Below, one piece after another: positions 16,152 through 24,605 of a stretch of DNA of 64,000 nt (position 1 is its first letter; the number at the start of each line of letters is the position of its first letter). The stretch lies in assembly GCA_030533405.1 (NCBI GenBank), contig JAUNJF010000002.1, forward strand, positions 135,339-199,338, given 5' to 3'. The DNA is from Eubacteriales bacterium. GTDB lineage: Bacteria; Bacillota; Clostridia; Lachnospirales; Lachnospiraceae. A program made the position numbers and the translations under genes. The notes under the pieces were generated by a model. That model was not told the DNA's origin and did not search any database. It saw only the letters and a list, made by a program, of their open reading frames with translations.

Positions 16152-17482
16152 CGTTCTACTTCTTCCTTTGTAATACGCAAAATCGTTCCATGACGTTTCT
16201 TTAACTGATCAAAGGAATAATCTTTTTCCGATAACAATTTCCACGAATTCTTCGCATTATCCACATCTTCTAAATCTGTTGTTGTAAGCGGAAGATATCC
16301 TGCTCCTATCATATACTGATCCGCCATAATTCCGTATTCTGGCACATTCGGATCAGCCCAATCTCTCTTGTTATACTGGAATAATTCTGGTCCCTCAAGG
16401 GAGCTGTTATCTAACACATCAATTTTGACCTCTGATAAGTCCAAGCCCAATTCATCCAAATCAAGAACCTTCTCCCAACTATTAGCATCTAACAGATTCT
16501 TTGTTTTCATAATACGAATACCGCCATTTTTCTCTGCGTTATCTCCATCTTTGGATGCACTATAGTATGTATCTCCAACCTTGATCACCGTTGTATCAAT
16601 AATCTCTCTTTCTTTCCCGTCAACTGCACCATCTGTCTGATTATCGATAAAAATTTTCGTATCCGAAAAATGAACAAAATCTCTTGTTGCCACATAATAA
16701 ATAGCATTTGGCTTTGCCTTATATTTTGTTTCCGGATTCATAATGCTGGAAGCAAAGAAAATGATATACTCCCCTGTCTCGTCGTTATAAATCATCTCTG
16801 GTGCCCATGCCATACCAGCATTTTTAGGTGCCACCTTCAAAAGTCGTGGTTCTCCCCAGTTCACAAGATCAAGCGACTCCCAAAAAACAAGATACTCACT
16901 TCCTGTTGTACTTGCATCATAATATCCCTGCTCATTCTGGAACCATCCACCACGATGAAATATGCTAAGATCTGTGGCAATCAAGAAGAAACGGTCACCC
17001 TCATGCGAACGATACAGAAACGGATCTCTCACACCTTTTTCTCCAATTGTACTGGTCAATACTGGTTTACAATCGTTTGTATCCTTAAAATGTAGACCAT
17101 CCTCACTTACAGCAAAATAAATCTGCTCCTGATTTTCATTTTCTTCTCCAATGAAATGTCCAAACAGATATCCCTGATAATCATCTTCTGTAATCGGAGT
17201 AGGTGCCTTTACCACGCACACCTCAATTTCTTTCTTTGCAATTTCCTTCTCCAAGGACACTGTAGCTGTAAGCTTAACTGTCACATCTGTTTTCCCACGT
17301 GTCACAACACCTGCAGCCTTCCCATCTATCTCCTTATCTGTAATCACATCTGTATTACTACTTTCCCAGATAACATTTACACCATCCACATTGGATAACA
17401 ATGTAATATTGCCACGAACATCACTCGCATTTGGAATCATAATTTGATCTAATATCTTTTGCATTTCTACTGATTTTATCAT
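16142..17482 (-). CDS. Glycoside hydrolase family 43-like protein with N-terminal Ig-like domain
   Basis: 446 residues, no signal peptide, so probably cytosolic. Residues ~5-90 look like an atrophied bacterial Ig-like domain (VIWESSNTDVIT, VTRGKTDVTVKLTATV). From ~97 a five-bladed propeller of GH43 type follows: YFAVSEDGLHF, GVRDPFLYR (the RDPF Asp), WAPEMIYN and GPELFQYN, whose Glu could be the general acid. GH43 enzymes mostly act on arabinose- or xylose-containing oligosaccharides; the actual substrate is not readable. GGAGGG precedes the ATG. Its stop codon lies inside palindromic repeat C. Confidence 0.78.
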   Translation of the reverse strand: MIKSVEMQKILDQIMIPNASDVRGNITLLSNVDGVNVIWESSNTDVITDKEIDGKAAGVVTRGKTDVTVKLTATVSLEKEIAKKEIEVCVVKAPTPITEDDYQGYLFGHFIGEENENQEQIYFAVSEDGLHFKDTNDCKPVLTSTIGEKGVRDPFLYRSHEGDRFFLIATDLSIFHRGGWFQNEQGYYDASTTGSEYLVFWESLDLVNWGEPRLLKVAPKNAGMAWAPEMIYNDETGEYIIFFASSIMNPETKYKAKPNAIYYVATRDFVHFSDTKIFIDNQTDGAVDGKEREIIDTTVIKVGDTYYSASKDGDNAEKNGGIRIMKTKNLLDANSWEKVLDLDELGLDLSEVKIDVLDNSSLEGPELFQYNKRDWADPNVPEYGIMADQYMIGAGYLPLTTTDLEDVDNAKNSWKLLSEKDYSFDQLKKRHGTILRITKEEVERLR

Positions 17483-17594
17483 CGATTACCACCCTCCATA
17501 TTTCGAATTCTTTTTTAGAGTATCATATTCTTTTACACATTACAAACTACATTTCATTCATTAGATTACCTTTTTTTCCATCCAAACACAAGAA

Positions 17595-17645
17595 AGGACA
17601 GATGTACATCGCGTATCCATATGTGATACCCAAAACATCTGTCCT
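17595..17645 (-). terminator. Hairpin after the methionine-synthase-like gene
   Basis: Stem AGGACAGATGT/ACATCTGTCCT (11 bp, 17595-17605 with 17635-17645), with an inner GTATC/GATAC helix. On the minus strand it is followed by TTTCTTGTGTTT, a modest U-tract. It starts 38 nt after the stop at 17684. Confidence 0.55.
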
Positions 17646-17683
17646 ATTGCTATATGATATTTATTTTTGCGCAATCAAATTCA

Positions 17684-18799
17684 CTATGCACCCCAAACTT
17701 CTTCTGCAATCTCTTTAACAAGTTTAAGTTTCGCCCACTGTTCTTCTTCTGTTAATTTGTTACCAATTTCACAGGATGCAAAACCACACTGTGGACTTAA
17801 ATATAATCGGTCCAACGGCACATACTGTGCTGCCTCGTGAATTCTTGCAATTACCTTTTCCTTATCTTCAAGTTCAGGCGTCTTTGTTGTAATCAATCCC
17901 AAAACAACCTTTTTATCCTCAGACACTTTGGCAAGTGGTGCAAAGCCACCAGAACGCGCATCATCGTACTCTAAAAACAATGCATCTACATTTTCCTTTG
18001 CAAATACATAATCTGCAACAGAATCATACGGACCACTTGTAAAGAATGTGGAATGATAATTTCCTCTACAGATGTGAGAAGTAATCACCATATCTGCTGG
18101 TCTTCCTTCTAACGCCAAGTTATTTACCGTTAAAAGACGTTCTTTTACAGTCTCAATATCTACTCCAAGGTTCTGATATCTTTGTTTTGCAGCATCTCCC
18201 ACAATTGCACCCCATGTACAATCATCTAACTGTAAATTTCGACATCCTGCATCATAGAACTGCTGAATCACATTCTGATATGCTACTGCAATATCCTGAA
18301 TCAATTCTTCATCTGACTCATAATATTTTCTCGTCGTTTTATAATTTTGTGGAACAATCATCTGCTGATAAAACTGAGCTGGTGCTGGAATCGTATACTT
18401 TGCAACTGTATTTTCATCCTCAAACTGCTTTAAGAACTTGAAATACTCCACAAATGGATGCGCCTTTGCCTGAATCTTACCCGTAAGATATGTGTCATCT
18501 AACACTGCAAGTTCTCCGTTAAATGCTACACCGTTTCCTGTTGCTTTATGATCAACACCTTCAAATCCCCACATGAAATCTAAATGCCAAAATGTTCTTC
18601 TAAACTCTCCATCTGTAATCACATGATATCCTGCATCCTTTTGTTTCTTCACAATATCCACGATACAGTCATTGATTACCTGATCTAATTCACTTTCTGA
18701 AATCAATCCTTCTTTAAACTTTGCCTTTGCCTCTTTCAATGCTTCCGGTCTTAAAAAACTTCCTACATAATCAAATCGAAATGGTGTCTGAATGCTCAT
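17684..18799 (-). CDS. MetE C-terminal-domain-like methyltransferase (YxjG/YxjH type)
   Basis: 371 residues covering only the catalytic C-terminal barrel of cobalamin-independent methionine synthase. FDYVGSFLRP and ITDGEFRRTFWH are family hallmarks. Zinc ligands are suggested by THICRGNYH (His and Cys), LFLEYDD, and the Cys in LSPQCGFAS. Bacillus YxjG/YxjH-type proteins are thought to make methionine using a methyl donor other than the polyglutamated folate of MetE. No S-box or T-box was seen upstream. It follows a LysR gene by 91 nt, suggesting control by that regulator. Confidence 0.87.
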   Translation of the reverse strand: MSIQTPFRFDYVGSFLRPEALKEAKAKFKEGLISESELDQVINDCIVDIVKKQKDAGYHVITDGEFRRTFWHLDFMWGFEGVDHKATGNGVAFNGELAVLDDTYLTGKIQAKAHPFVEYFKFLKQFEDENTVAKYTIPAPAQFYQQMIVPQNYKTTRKYYESDEELIQDIAVAYQNVIQQFYDAGCRNLQLDDCTWGAIVGDAAKQRYQNLGVDIETVKERLLTVNNLALEGRPADMVITSHICRGNYHSTFFTSGPYDSVADYVFAKENVDALFLEYDDARSGGFAPLAKVSEDKKVVLGLITTKTPELEDKEKVIARIHEAAQYVPLDRLYLSPQCGFASCEIGNKLTEEEQWAKLKLVKEIAEEVWGA

Positions 18800-18890
18800 A
18801 TTATCTTACCTCTCTTTCTTTGCTATGAGGTAATCATATACCATTTAAACTCCATTGAAAAATACATATATCTTTCTCATCTCCATAGTT

Positions 18891-19796
18891 TTAAACTATG
18901 GACGTATATTTTCGAATTGCTTCTACATATGTTTCCCCATAACGGCTTAACACTCTGTTCTTACTTCGAATAATACCAATATGCATCGTTTCATCCACTA
19001 CAAGTGGTTTTGCGATAATATTCAAACCATTAAACTTCGTATCCAACACACCGGAACTCACCGTATAACCATTTAAACCAATTACAAGATTAAAAAGCGT
19101 CGCACGGTCACGCACCTTGATATTTTTCGAGCGATCAAAAGTACTTAATATTTCTTCCGCATAATAAAAAGAATTGTGCTCTCCCTGTTCAAAGGATAGA
19201 TATGGATATGGCTCCAGTTCCTCCAATGTGACAGACTCATTTTTTGCAAGTGGATGTTTTTTACTAATAAACACATGCGGAGAGGCCACAAATAACTCCT
19301 CAAACACCAACTCATGCTTTTTTAACACCTTAGACAACACTTCCTCATTTTTATCCGACAGGTAAATAACGCCAATCTCACTCTTTCCAAGACTGACATC
19401 TTCTATAATTTCATATGTCTGCGTTTCTCGCAGTGTAAAGTCATATCGCGCACTTTCATACTTCCTAACAACATCTGCAAAAGCATTTACTGCAAAGGAA
19501 TAATGCTGACACGACACCGAAAATCTTGGATTTCTCGCATTTTCGCCACAGAACTTTTCCTCCATCAGCTGCGCCTGCTCTAGCACTTGTCTGGCATATG
19601 CCAGTACTTCCTCACCCTCTCTTGTCACACAAACGCCCTTATTGGATCTCGCAAACACTGTAACCTGCAGTTCTTTTTCAATCGCATGAATTGCAGCCGT
19701 AAGACTGGGTTGCGATATATATAAATGTTCTGCGCTCTCTGTAATATTTCCTATTTCTGCAACTGTAACAAGATATTTTAACTGCTGTAATGTCAC
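18891..19796 (-). CDS. LysR-family transcriptional regulator
   Basis: About 301 residues. The N-terminal winged helix (TLQQLKYLVTVAEIGNITES, SQPSLTAAIHAIEKEL) is followed by a periplasmic-binding-like effector domain. The GTG at 19796 is chosen because GAGGTG lies 8 nt upstream and it aligns with the MTLQQLKY start of its paralogue at 21282-22193; a further GTG occurs at 19805. The two LysR proteins share long blocks such as EQGDNSFYYAEE/EQGEHNSFYYAEE, so they arose by duplication. Likely targets are the methyltransferase downstream and/or the MATE pump upstream. The last codons overlap a perfect 9-bp-arm palindrome (CCATAGTTT). Confidence 0.9.
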   Translation of the reverse strand: MTLQQLKYLVTVAEIGNITESAEHLYISQPSLTAAIHAIEKELQVTVFARSNKGVCVTREGEEVLAYARQVLEQAQLMEEKFCGENARNPRFSVSCQHYSFAVNAFADVVRKYESARYDFTLRETQTYEIIEDVSLGKSEIGVIYLSDKNEEVLSKVLKKHELVFEELFVASPHVFISKKHPLAKNESVTLEELEPYPYLSFEQGEHNSFYYAEEILSTFDRSKNIKVRDRATLFNLVIGLNGYTVSSGVLDTKFNGLNIIAKPLVVDETMHIGIIRSKNRVLSRYGETYVEAIRKYTSIV

Positions 19797-19821
19797 ATTT
19801 ATCACCTCTTTATCTACAAAT

Positions 19822-19852
19822 AAAAACAGCCACCATTTCAGTAGCTGTTTTT
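19822..19852 (-). terminator. Terminator of the MATE gene
   Basis: Stem AAAAACAGC/GCTGTTTTT (19822-19830 with 19844-19852), 13-nt loop, with poly-U formed by the arm itself. It lies just after the MATE stop codon at 19863 and before the first LysR gene. Confidence 0.7.
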
Positions 19853-19862
19853 AAGTTATTTC

Positions 19863-21203
19863 CTATGACACAATCGTCTTTTCATTTTTCCAATTGTTAT
19901 TTTTATAAAAACAAACAGACATAATCATAGCAATCGTCCATCCCACTGGCCATGCAAACCAAATGCCAATGACACCGAACCAATTTGAAAATACAATCGC
20001 AAGTACCACTCTCAGAATTAAATCTGTAAAGGTTGCAGTCATAAACTGCTTCATCAATCCCGCACCTCTTAATATACCATCCGCAACAAGCTTTACTGAA
20101 ATAACAAAATAAAATGGTGCCAGAATTCTTAAAAACTGAATTCCGGTTTTCATTGCTATCGCCGTCGGCTGATCAATAAAGATTCGAACCAACGTACCGC
20201 TTGCAACCACATACAAGACAACGATCGGAGCCGAAATCATCCATACCATTTTGATGCCTGCCTTAAAGCCCTGACGAATTCGATCAAACTTTGCTGCCCC
20301 AATATTTTGCGCAGTATAATTTGATATTCCATTTCCAAGCGTCGTAAACGAAGTAATTACAAGATTATTTAATTTTACAGATGTAGAATAACCAGCAATT
20401 ACTCCAGCACCATAATCATTAATCGTTCCCTGAATAATAATGTTTCCTATGGAAATAAAACTTTGCTGCAAAATACTTGGAATCGCTATCTTACTAATCA
20501 TTTTTAATATACTAAAGGAAAACAACGCACTTTTCCCTTCTGCGTGCACATGTTTTAAGCGTTTTAACACAAAAATAACTGCAAGCACACAGCTTATACC
20601 CTGACAAAGGAAGGTCGCCCACGCAACGCCTGCAATTCCCATATGAAACGACTTTACAAACCAAATATCTACTAAAATATTCGTCACAGATGAAAATGCC
20701 AAAAAGAAAAATGGTGTTTTAGAATCTCCAAGTGCAGAGAATATACCAGTCGCCACATTATAAAACAACAAAAACGGGAACCCTAACATATATATTGTCA
20801 AATAGACTTTCGAATCATCAAAAATTTCATGCGGTGTCCGGATCACCGTTAACAGTTCCTGACAACTAATCAATCCTGAAAAAACCAAAATCGCACACAA
20901 AATAGCACTTGCAATCCAGGTTGTATAAACAGCAGTTTTCATATCCTCATATTTTTTTGCTCCAAAAAACTGCGATACAATCACGGAACATCCAATATTA
21001 CATCCAAATGCAAATGCAATAAATATCAATGTAATCTGATATCCATTTCCCACTGCAGCCAGTGCATTTTCTCCTATAAACCGACCTGCTACCAAACTGT
21101 CTGCAATATTATATAACTGCTGAAAAACAACACTTCCAAACAGCGGAATACAAAACTTCCATAATACACTTTCCGGTCTTCCTACTGTTAAATCCTGATT
21201 CAT
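19863..21203 (-). CDS. MATE-family efflux transporter
   Basis: About 446 residues with twelve hydrophobic segments. The N-terminus (RPESVLWKFCIPLFGSVVFQQLYNIADSLVAGRF) has the MATE signature and residues such as GNGYQI near helix 2; a second-half repeat starts near 230 (PSILQQSFISIGNIIIQ). It likely exports a drug or cationic metabolite with Na+ or H+. The ATG at 21203 follows GGAGTGATAAAT. It is sandwiched between two paralogous LysR regulators on the same strand. Confidence 0.9.
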   Translation of the reverse strand: MNQDLTVGRPESVLWKFCIPLFGSVVFQQLYNIADSLVAGRFIGENALAAVGNGYQITLIFIAFAFGCNIGCSVIVSQFFGAKKYEDMKTAVYTTWIASAILCAILVFSGLISCQELLTVIRTPHEIFDDSKVYLTIYMLGFPFLLFYNVATGIFSALGDSKTPFFFLAFSSVTNILVDIWFVKSFHMGIAGVAWATFLCQGISCVLAVIFVLKRLKHVHAEGKSALFSFSILKMISKIAIPSILQQSFISIGNIIIQGTINDYGAGVIAGYSTSVKLNNLVITSFTTLGNGISNYTAQNIGAAKFDRIRQGFKAGIKMVWMISAPIVVLYVVASGTLVRIFIDQPTAIAMKTGIQFLRILAPFYFVISVKLVADGILRGAGLMKQFMTATFTDLILRVVLAIVFSNWFGVIGIWFAWPVGWTIAMIMSVCFYKNNNWKNEKTIVS

Positions 21204-21238
21204 ATTTATCACTCCTAAATCATCTGTTCCTCATTACC

Positions 21239-21289
21239 AAAAAGGGATTATACTCCTTTTTTTCATAACTGAAAAGGTGTTTTACACCT
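21239..21289 (-). terminator. Two small hairpins after the second LysR gene
   Basis: AGGTGT-AAA-ACACCT followed by TTTTC overlaps the LysR stop codon (21282), and a second stem AAAAAGG/CCTTTTT lies 10 nt further downstream. Each is short (6-7 bp), so termination efficiency is uncertain. Confidence 0.4.
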
Positions 21290-22193
21290 CTGATTCATTT
21301 GCGTATTGATTCAAAATGGAAATATATCGTTCTCCCAACAAACTCAACGGCATTTTCTTTCTTTTAATATAACCAATCGTCATTTTTTCATCGGTATCAA
21401 GCGGTATCGCAACAAATCCATCTCCATTTAACTTCTCGCAGATAATGCCAGAACACAATGTAAAACCATCCATTCCAGTCATCAAATTTAACATCGTTGC
21501 TCGATCATCCGCCTTAATCACGCGCTTATACTGATGTGTTGAAAACATTTCTTCCGCATAATAAAAAGAATTATTATCCCCCTGTTCAAAGGACAGACAT
21601 GGGTATTCCAACAAATCATCAAACGCTATTTTTTTCTCATTTGCTAACGGATGTTCCGCACGCATATAAACATACACTTCACATTGAAACAATGGACAAA
21701 ATTCCAAATCTTTATCCGATAATATTTTTTGAATTGCCTTTTCATTAAATGTGCTCTCATAAATGATACCAAGCTCACTCCGGAATTTCTCAACATTTTC
21801 AATCACTTCTGCTGTTTTCGTTTCATGAATCGCCAATTCGTAATCATGCAATTTAAACTCATTTGCCAATGTCATAAACGCTTCTACTGCAAAAGAATAA
21901 TGTTGCATCGATACACTAAATCGATTCGAGCGGCTATCATCTGATGCATATCGATCCTGAATCATCTGACTCATCTCTACCATCTGTCTTGCATAACTCA
22001 AAAAGCTTTCGCCATCCGTTGTCACAATGATACCTCGTTGATTACGGATAAATATCTCTATATGTAATTCTTCTTCCAATTCATGAATCGCACTCGACAA
22101 TGCCGGTTGTGATATAAATAACGCTGCCGCAGCCTTATTCATAGACTTTGTCTCTGCTATTTTAACTGCATATTTCAATTGTTGTAGTGTCAT
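21282..22193 (-). CDS. LysR-family transcriptional regulator (paralogue)
   Basis: 304 residues with the same layout as the protein at 18891-19796 and many identical blocks: TLQQLKYAVKIAETKSMNKA, SQPALSSAIHELEEEL, MQHYSFAVEAF and SFEQGDNNSFYYAEEMFST. The ATG at 22193 follows GAGGTGCGAT; an in-frame ATG at 22205 has no ribosome site. It precedes the MATE gene and may regulate it. The effector is unknown. Confidence 0.92.
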   Translation of the reverse strand: MTLQQLKYAVKIAETKSMNKAAAALFISQPALSSAIHELEEELHIEIFIRNQRGIIVTTDGESFLSYARQMVEMSQMIQDRYASDDSRSNRFSVSMQHYSFAVEAFMTLANEFKLHDYELAIHETKTAEVIENVEKFRSELGIIYESTFNEKAIQKILSDKDLEFCPLFQCEVYVYMRAEHPLANEKKIAFDDLLEYPCLSFEQGDNNSFYYAEEMFSTHQYKRVIKADDRATMLNLMTGMDGFTLCSGIICEKLNGDGFVAIPLDTDEKMTIGYIKRKKMPLSLLGERYISILNQYANESEV

Positions 22194-22276
22194 ATCGCAC
22201 CTCATTTCATACTTATTTACTAGGCATTACAGGTATGATACCACTTCTTTCTTTGAAACACAACTTTATAAGACAA

Positions 22277-22473
22277 TCACCTCTTCAATGTCTCACAAAA
22301 ATCATTTATTTTATCATTATTTTCCTGCTTCATCTTGATTTTGGGATCCACCAAAACCAACTCTGCTTCTAAGGATGTGACACCAAGATAATCTTTCAAC
22401 TTTGTAAAAGCCTTATCTGCGCCACCATCTGCGTGTTTCCCGACATCGAATAATATACAATTGCTGTTTTCAT
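22277..22473 (-). pseudogene. Flavodoxin remnant (internal deletion plus frameshift)
   Basis: An ATG at 22473 overlaps the PadR stop (ATGA) and opens MKTAIVYYSMSGNTQMVA, a typical flavodoxin FMN-phosphate loop. The frame soon stops. From the GCA-GAT-GGT junction a second frame reads GGADKAFTKLKDYLGV and LEAELVLVDPK, ending in NDKINDFCETLKR and a TGA at 22277. That matches the C-terminus expected of the same flavodoxin family. Roughly 90 central codons are missing and the halves are out of frame. The gene was probably the redox partner in the PadR/ferredoxin operon. Confidence 0.75.
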
Positions 22474-23018
22474 CCTTTTCTCCACCCTTCTATTGATTTC
22501 TTTGCCCGCTTACACCATTTCAAATAGGATTCATATGTATGAATTCCAAATTGAACTGTCAAATAATAATGTTTGTGTGTATCATCCTCTAAATATAACG
22601 ACAGACTTTCCGCCATACATTTCAAAACAGCAAGTTCCCCTACACATTTCTCTTCAAAGCAGTCAATATGCTCTAATGTTCCATCCCATCCCAATTCGTT
22701 TCCAAAAAACAATTTGAGCAATGTCTCATAACGCAATTCGTCTTTTTCCACTGGTTGTTCCAACCACTGCGCAAGCGATTGTTTCCCTGCTTCTGTAATG
22801 GAGTACATTATTTTTTCCCTTCCATTGCTAGCTGCATTTTCTTTTATCACCTTTCCATCGCGTTCTAACTGACCAAGCGTTGGATAAATGCTTCCATAGC
22901 TTCCTCCCCAAAAGAAGCGAAGCGAAGTATCCAATCTTTTTTTCATTTCATAACCTGTCATTGGCTCATGACTTAACATTCCCAACAACACATAATCCAT
23001 TTTCTTTGTATTTGCCAT
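22470..23018 (-). CDS. PadR-family transcriptional regulator
   Basis: 182 residues. The N-terminal winged helix (LLGMLSHEPMTGYEMKKRLD, GSIYPTLGQLERDGKV, MYSITEAGKQSL) is the PadR signature; the C-terminal half is helical with EHIDCFEEKC, likely for dimerisation. Its ATG directly follows the stop codon of the ferredoxin-type gene and its TGA overlaps the start of the flavodoxin remnant. The operon promoter at 23784-23812 is wrapped in a perfect 16-bp inverted repeat, the probable autoregulatory site. Confidence 0.92.
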   Translation of the reverse strand: MANTKKMDYVLLGMLSHEPMTGYEMKKRLDTSLRFFWGGSYGSIYPTLGQLERDGKVIKENAASNGREKIMYSITEAGKQSLAQWLEQPVEKDELRYETLLKLFFGNELGWDGTLEHIDCFEEKCVGELAVLKCMAESLSLYLEDDTHKHYYLTVQFGIHTYESYLKWCKRAKKSIEGWRKG

Positions 23019-23747
23019 CTATATACCTCTTTTCATTCCAAAACAAAGTGCTTTTTTCGGACAATGATCCACACACGCACCACATTGTATGCATTCTGTG
23101 TCTACCTGTTGCCTGTTCTCCACACATGCTACCACATCAATTCCCATCGGACAAACCTGATTGCATTTTTTACAACCAATACAAGATTCTTTTTTTCCTT
23201 GCACATGAATTCCTGGCAAATGGAGCTGTTCACGAAGCTTTGTTCCAATCACCATAAATGGTGCCATCCAGCAAAAATAATGACAAAACGCTCTTTTCCC
23301 AAAAAGAATCGCTGGAATCAGTACAAGAATCAGCACACCATAATATATAACATAGTTATATATATCTGCGATTGAAATACCATGATCTGTCATATAGAAA
23401 AAATCAATTCGTATCGTTTTATTTCGAAATATAAAACAGAGAATAACCATCATAATCCAAATGGACCAGATCATATATTTAATTCGGTTTCGTCCACCTT
23501 GCTTAGGCACCTTATCATTAACCGCAAACAAACACTCCTGCAATCCTCCAACCGGGCATAACCATCCACAGAATGATCTTCCGCCAAACACAGACCCCAA
23601 TAACATTGCTATAAATACCAAAAAGCTTCCCGATGCAATTCCTTCCATCGCCCCTTGAATAATCAAATATGGGGACATATACCATATTGTAATCGGAAAT
23701 AACAACAATGAAATTATCAACATACATTTTCGAATTCTTTGTCGCAT
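23019..23747 (-). CDS. 4Fe-4S binding membrane protein (NapH/polyferredoxin type)
   Basis: 242 residues from the ATG at 23747, chosen for its GGAGGTGG site; the frame opens further upstream without one. About five membrane helices carry a cytosolic CGWLCPVGGLQEC motif after helix 2 and a CHYFCW motif. The C-terminus has two ferredoxin clusters, CIGCKKCNQVCPMG and CIQCGACVDHCP. Such proteins pass electrons between membrane carriers and soluble partners. Co-transcription with PadR and a former flavodoxin suggests a small stress- or electron-transfer module. Confidence 0.88.
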   Translation of the reverse strand: MRQRIRKCMLIISLLLFPITIWYMSPYLIIQGAMEGIASGSFLVFIAMLLGSVFGGRSFCGWLCPVGGLQECLFAVNDKVPKQGGRNRIKYMIWSIWIMMVILCFIFRNKTIRIDFFYMTDHGISIADIYNYVIYYGVLILVLIPAILFGKRAFCHYFCWMAPFMVIGTKLREQLHLPGIHVQGKKESCIGCKKCNQVCPMGIDVVACVENRQQVDTECIQCGACVDHCPKKALCFGMKRGI

Positions 23748-23761
23748 CCTTCCACCTCCAC

Positions 23762-23812
23762 ATATATCAGTTTGATACATCATATAATATATCAAACTGA
23801 TATATCCGTCAA
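23762..23812 (-). promoter_or_regulatory. Promoter of the ferredoxin-padR operon within a perfect inverted repeat
   Basis: Perfect 16-bp arms ATATATCAGTTTGATA (23762-23777) and its complement (23790-23805) are separated by 12 bp. On the minus strand, TTGACG (23807-23812) and TATTAT (23784-23789) are 17 bp apart, so one arm is the promoter spacer and the other covers the start region. Binding of a dimeric repressor here would block RNA polymerase. PadR is the obvious candidate. Confidence 0.75.
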
Positions 23813-23814
23813 GA

Positions 23815-23848
23815 CAAAAAAATCAGCAGACCTATCTTGATCTGCTGA
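23815..23848 (-). terminator. Terminator of the YibE/F operon
   Basis: Stem TCAGCAGA/TCTGCTGA (23823-23830 with 23841-23848). On the minus strand the stem is followed by a run of T residues. It lies just after the stop at 23853. Confidence 0.75.
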
Positions 23849-23852
23849 CATA

Positions 23853-24605
23853 CTATTTTTTCTTCACCACAAATCCCGCCACAAGCACGCTGCTTAATGG
23901 AATAATGGCAAGACACCCAATTCCACCAATTAGTAAACCTGCAACCTCTTGAAGCAACGATTTCGAATTTATAATACTTGCAATGGTCTCTGCGTTTCTC
24001 ATAAACAAGATTGCAAGCATAATGCTCTCTCCCAAACCTGCAAAAAACAATGTATTGACGGTTGTTCCCAGAATATCTTTTCCAACATGCAAACCTGACT
24101 GCACAAGTTCTGCTTTTGTTAACGACTGGTTATTCACATATACCTCGTTTACCGCTGTGGTAATCGCAACCGCTGTATCCATCACCGCACCCAAAAGACC
24201 TAACACAACTGCCGAAATAGAAACCGCAGCCATAGATACACGAATATTTCCAGATAAATACATACTAATTTCTTCGTACTGCTCAATCTCATTATATCCA
24301 CTAATTCCAGCACGATACAACAATGGCCCTGCACCAAGCATTACAATAATCACAACAATCAGAACTGCAATTGCTGCTGCATGCATCTTTGCATTTACAC
24401 CATTTTGTGCATATAGCACCGTTGCAACAAAAAAAACACTTACCAATAATGTAACTGGAATTGCCGGCAGTCCCCACGCAATCAAGTATATATTAACAAG
24501 CATCGCAACCATAGTTTTTGCAAGCGAAAAAAATGAATCCACACCGCGATTGCCCCCTACTACGACCATAAGGAAAAACAAAATAATCAGAAGCGTCAAA
24601 ATCAT
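23853..24605 (-). CDS. YibE/F family membrane protein (short partner)
   Basis: 250 residues, six to seven hydrophobic helices. The GAVMDTAVAIT and LGTTVNTLFFAGLGESI segments match the YibE/F family. Function is poorly known; relatives occur as pairs in lactic acid bacteria and clostridia. The start overlaps the end of the larger partner by 4 nt. It lacks the extracytoplasmic N-terminal domain of that partner, so the two may form a heteromeric membrane complex. Confidence 0.85.
   Translation of the reverse strand: MILTLLIILFFLMVVVGGNRGVDSFFSLAKTMVAMLVNIYLIAWGLPAIPVTLLVSVFFVATVLYAQNGVNAKMHAAAIAVLIVVIIVMLGAGPLLYRAGISGYNEIEQYEEISMYLSGNIRVSMAAVSISAVVLGLLGAVMDTAVAITTAVNEVYVNNQSLTKAELVQSGLHVGKDILGTTVNTLFFAGLGESIMLAILFMRNAETIASIINSKSLLQEVAGLLIGGIGCLAIIPLSSVLVAGFVVKKK

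Noticed and set aside
18883-18902. CCATAGTTTTAAACTATGG palindrome as a LysR operator
   Set aside because: It overlaps the LysR stop codon, lacks the T-N11-A layout and is more likely a weak hairpin; evidence is too thin for a feature.
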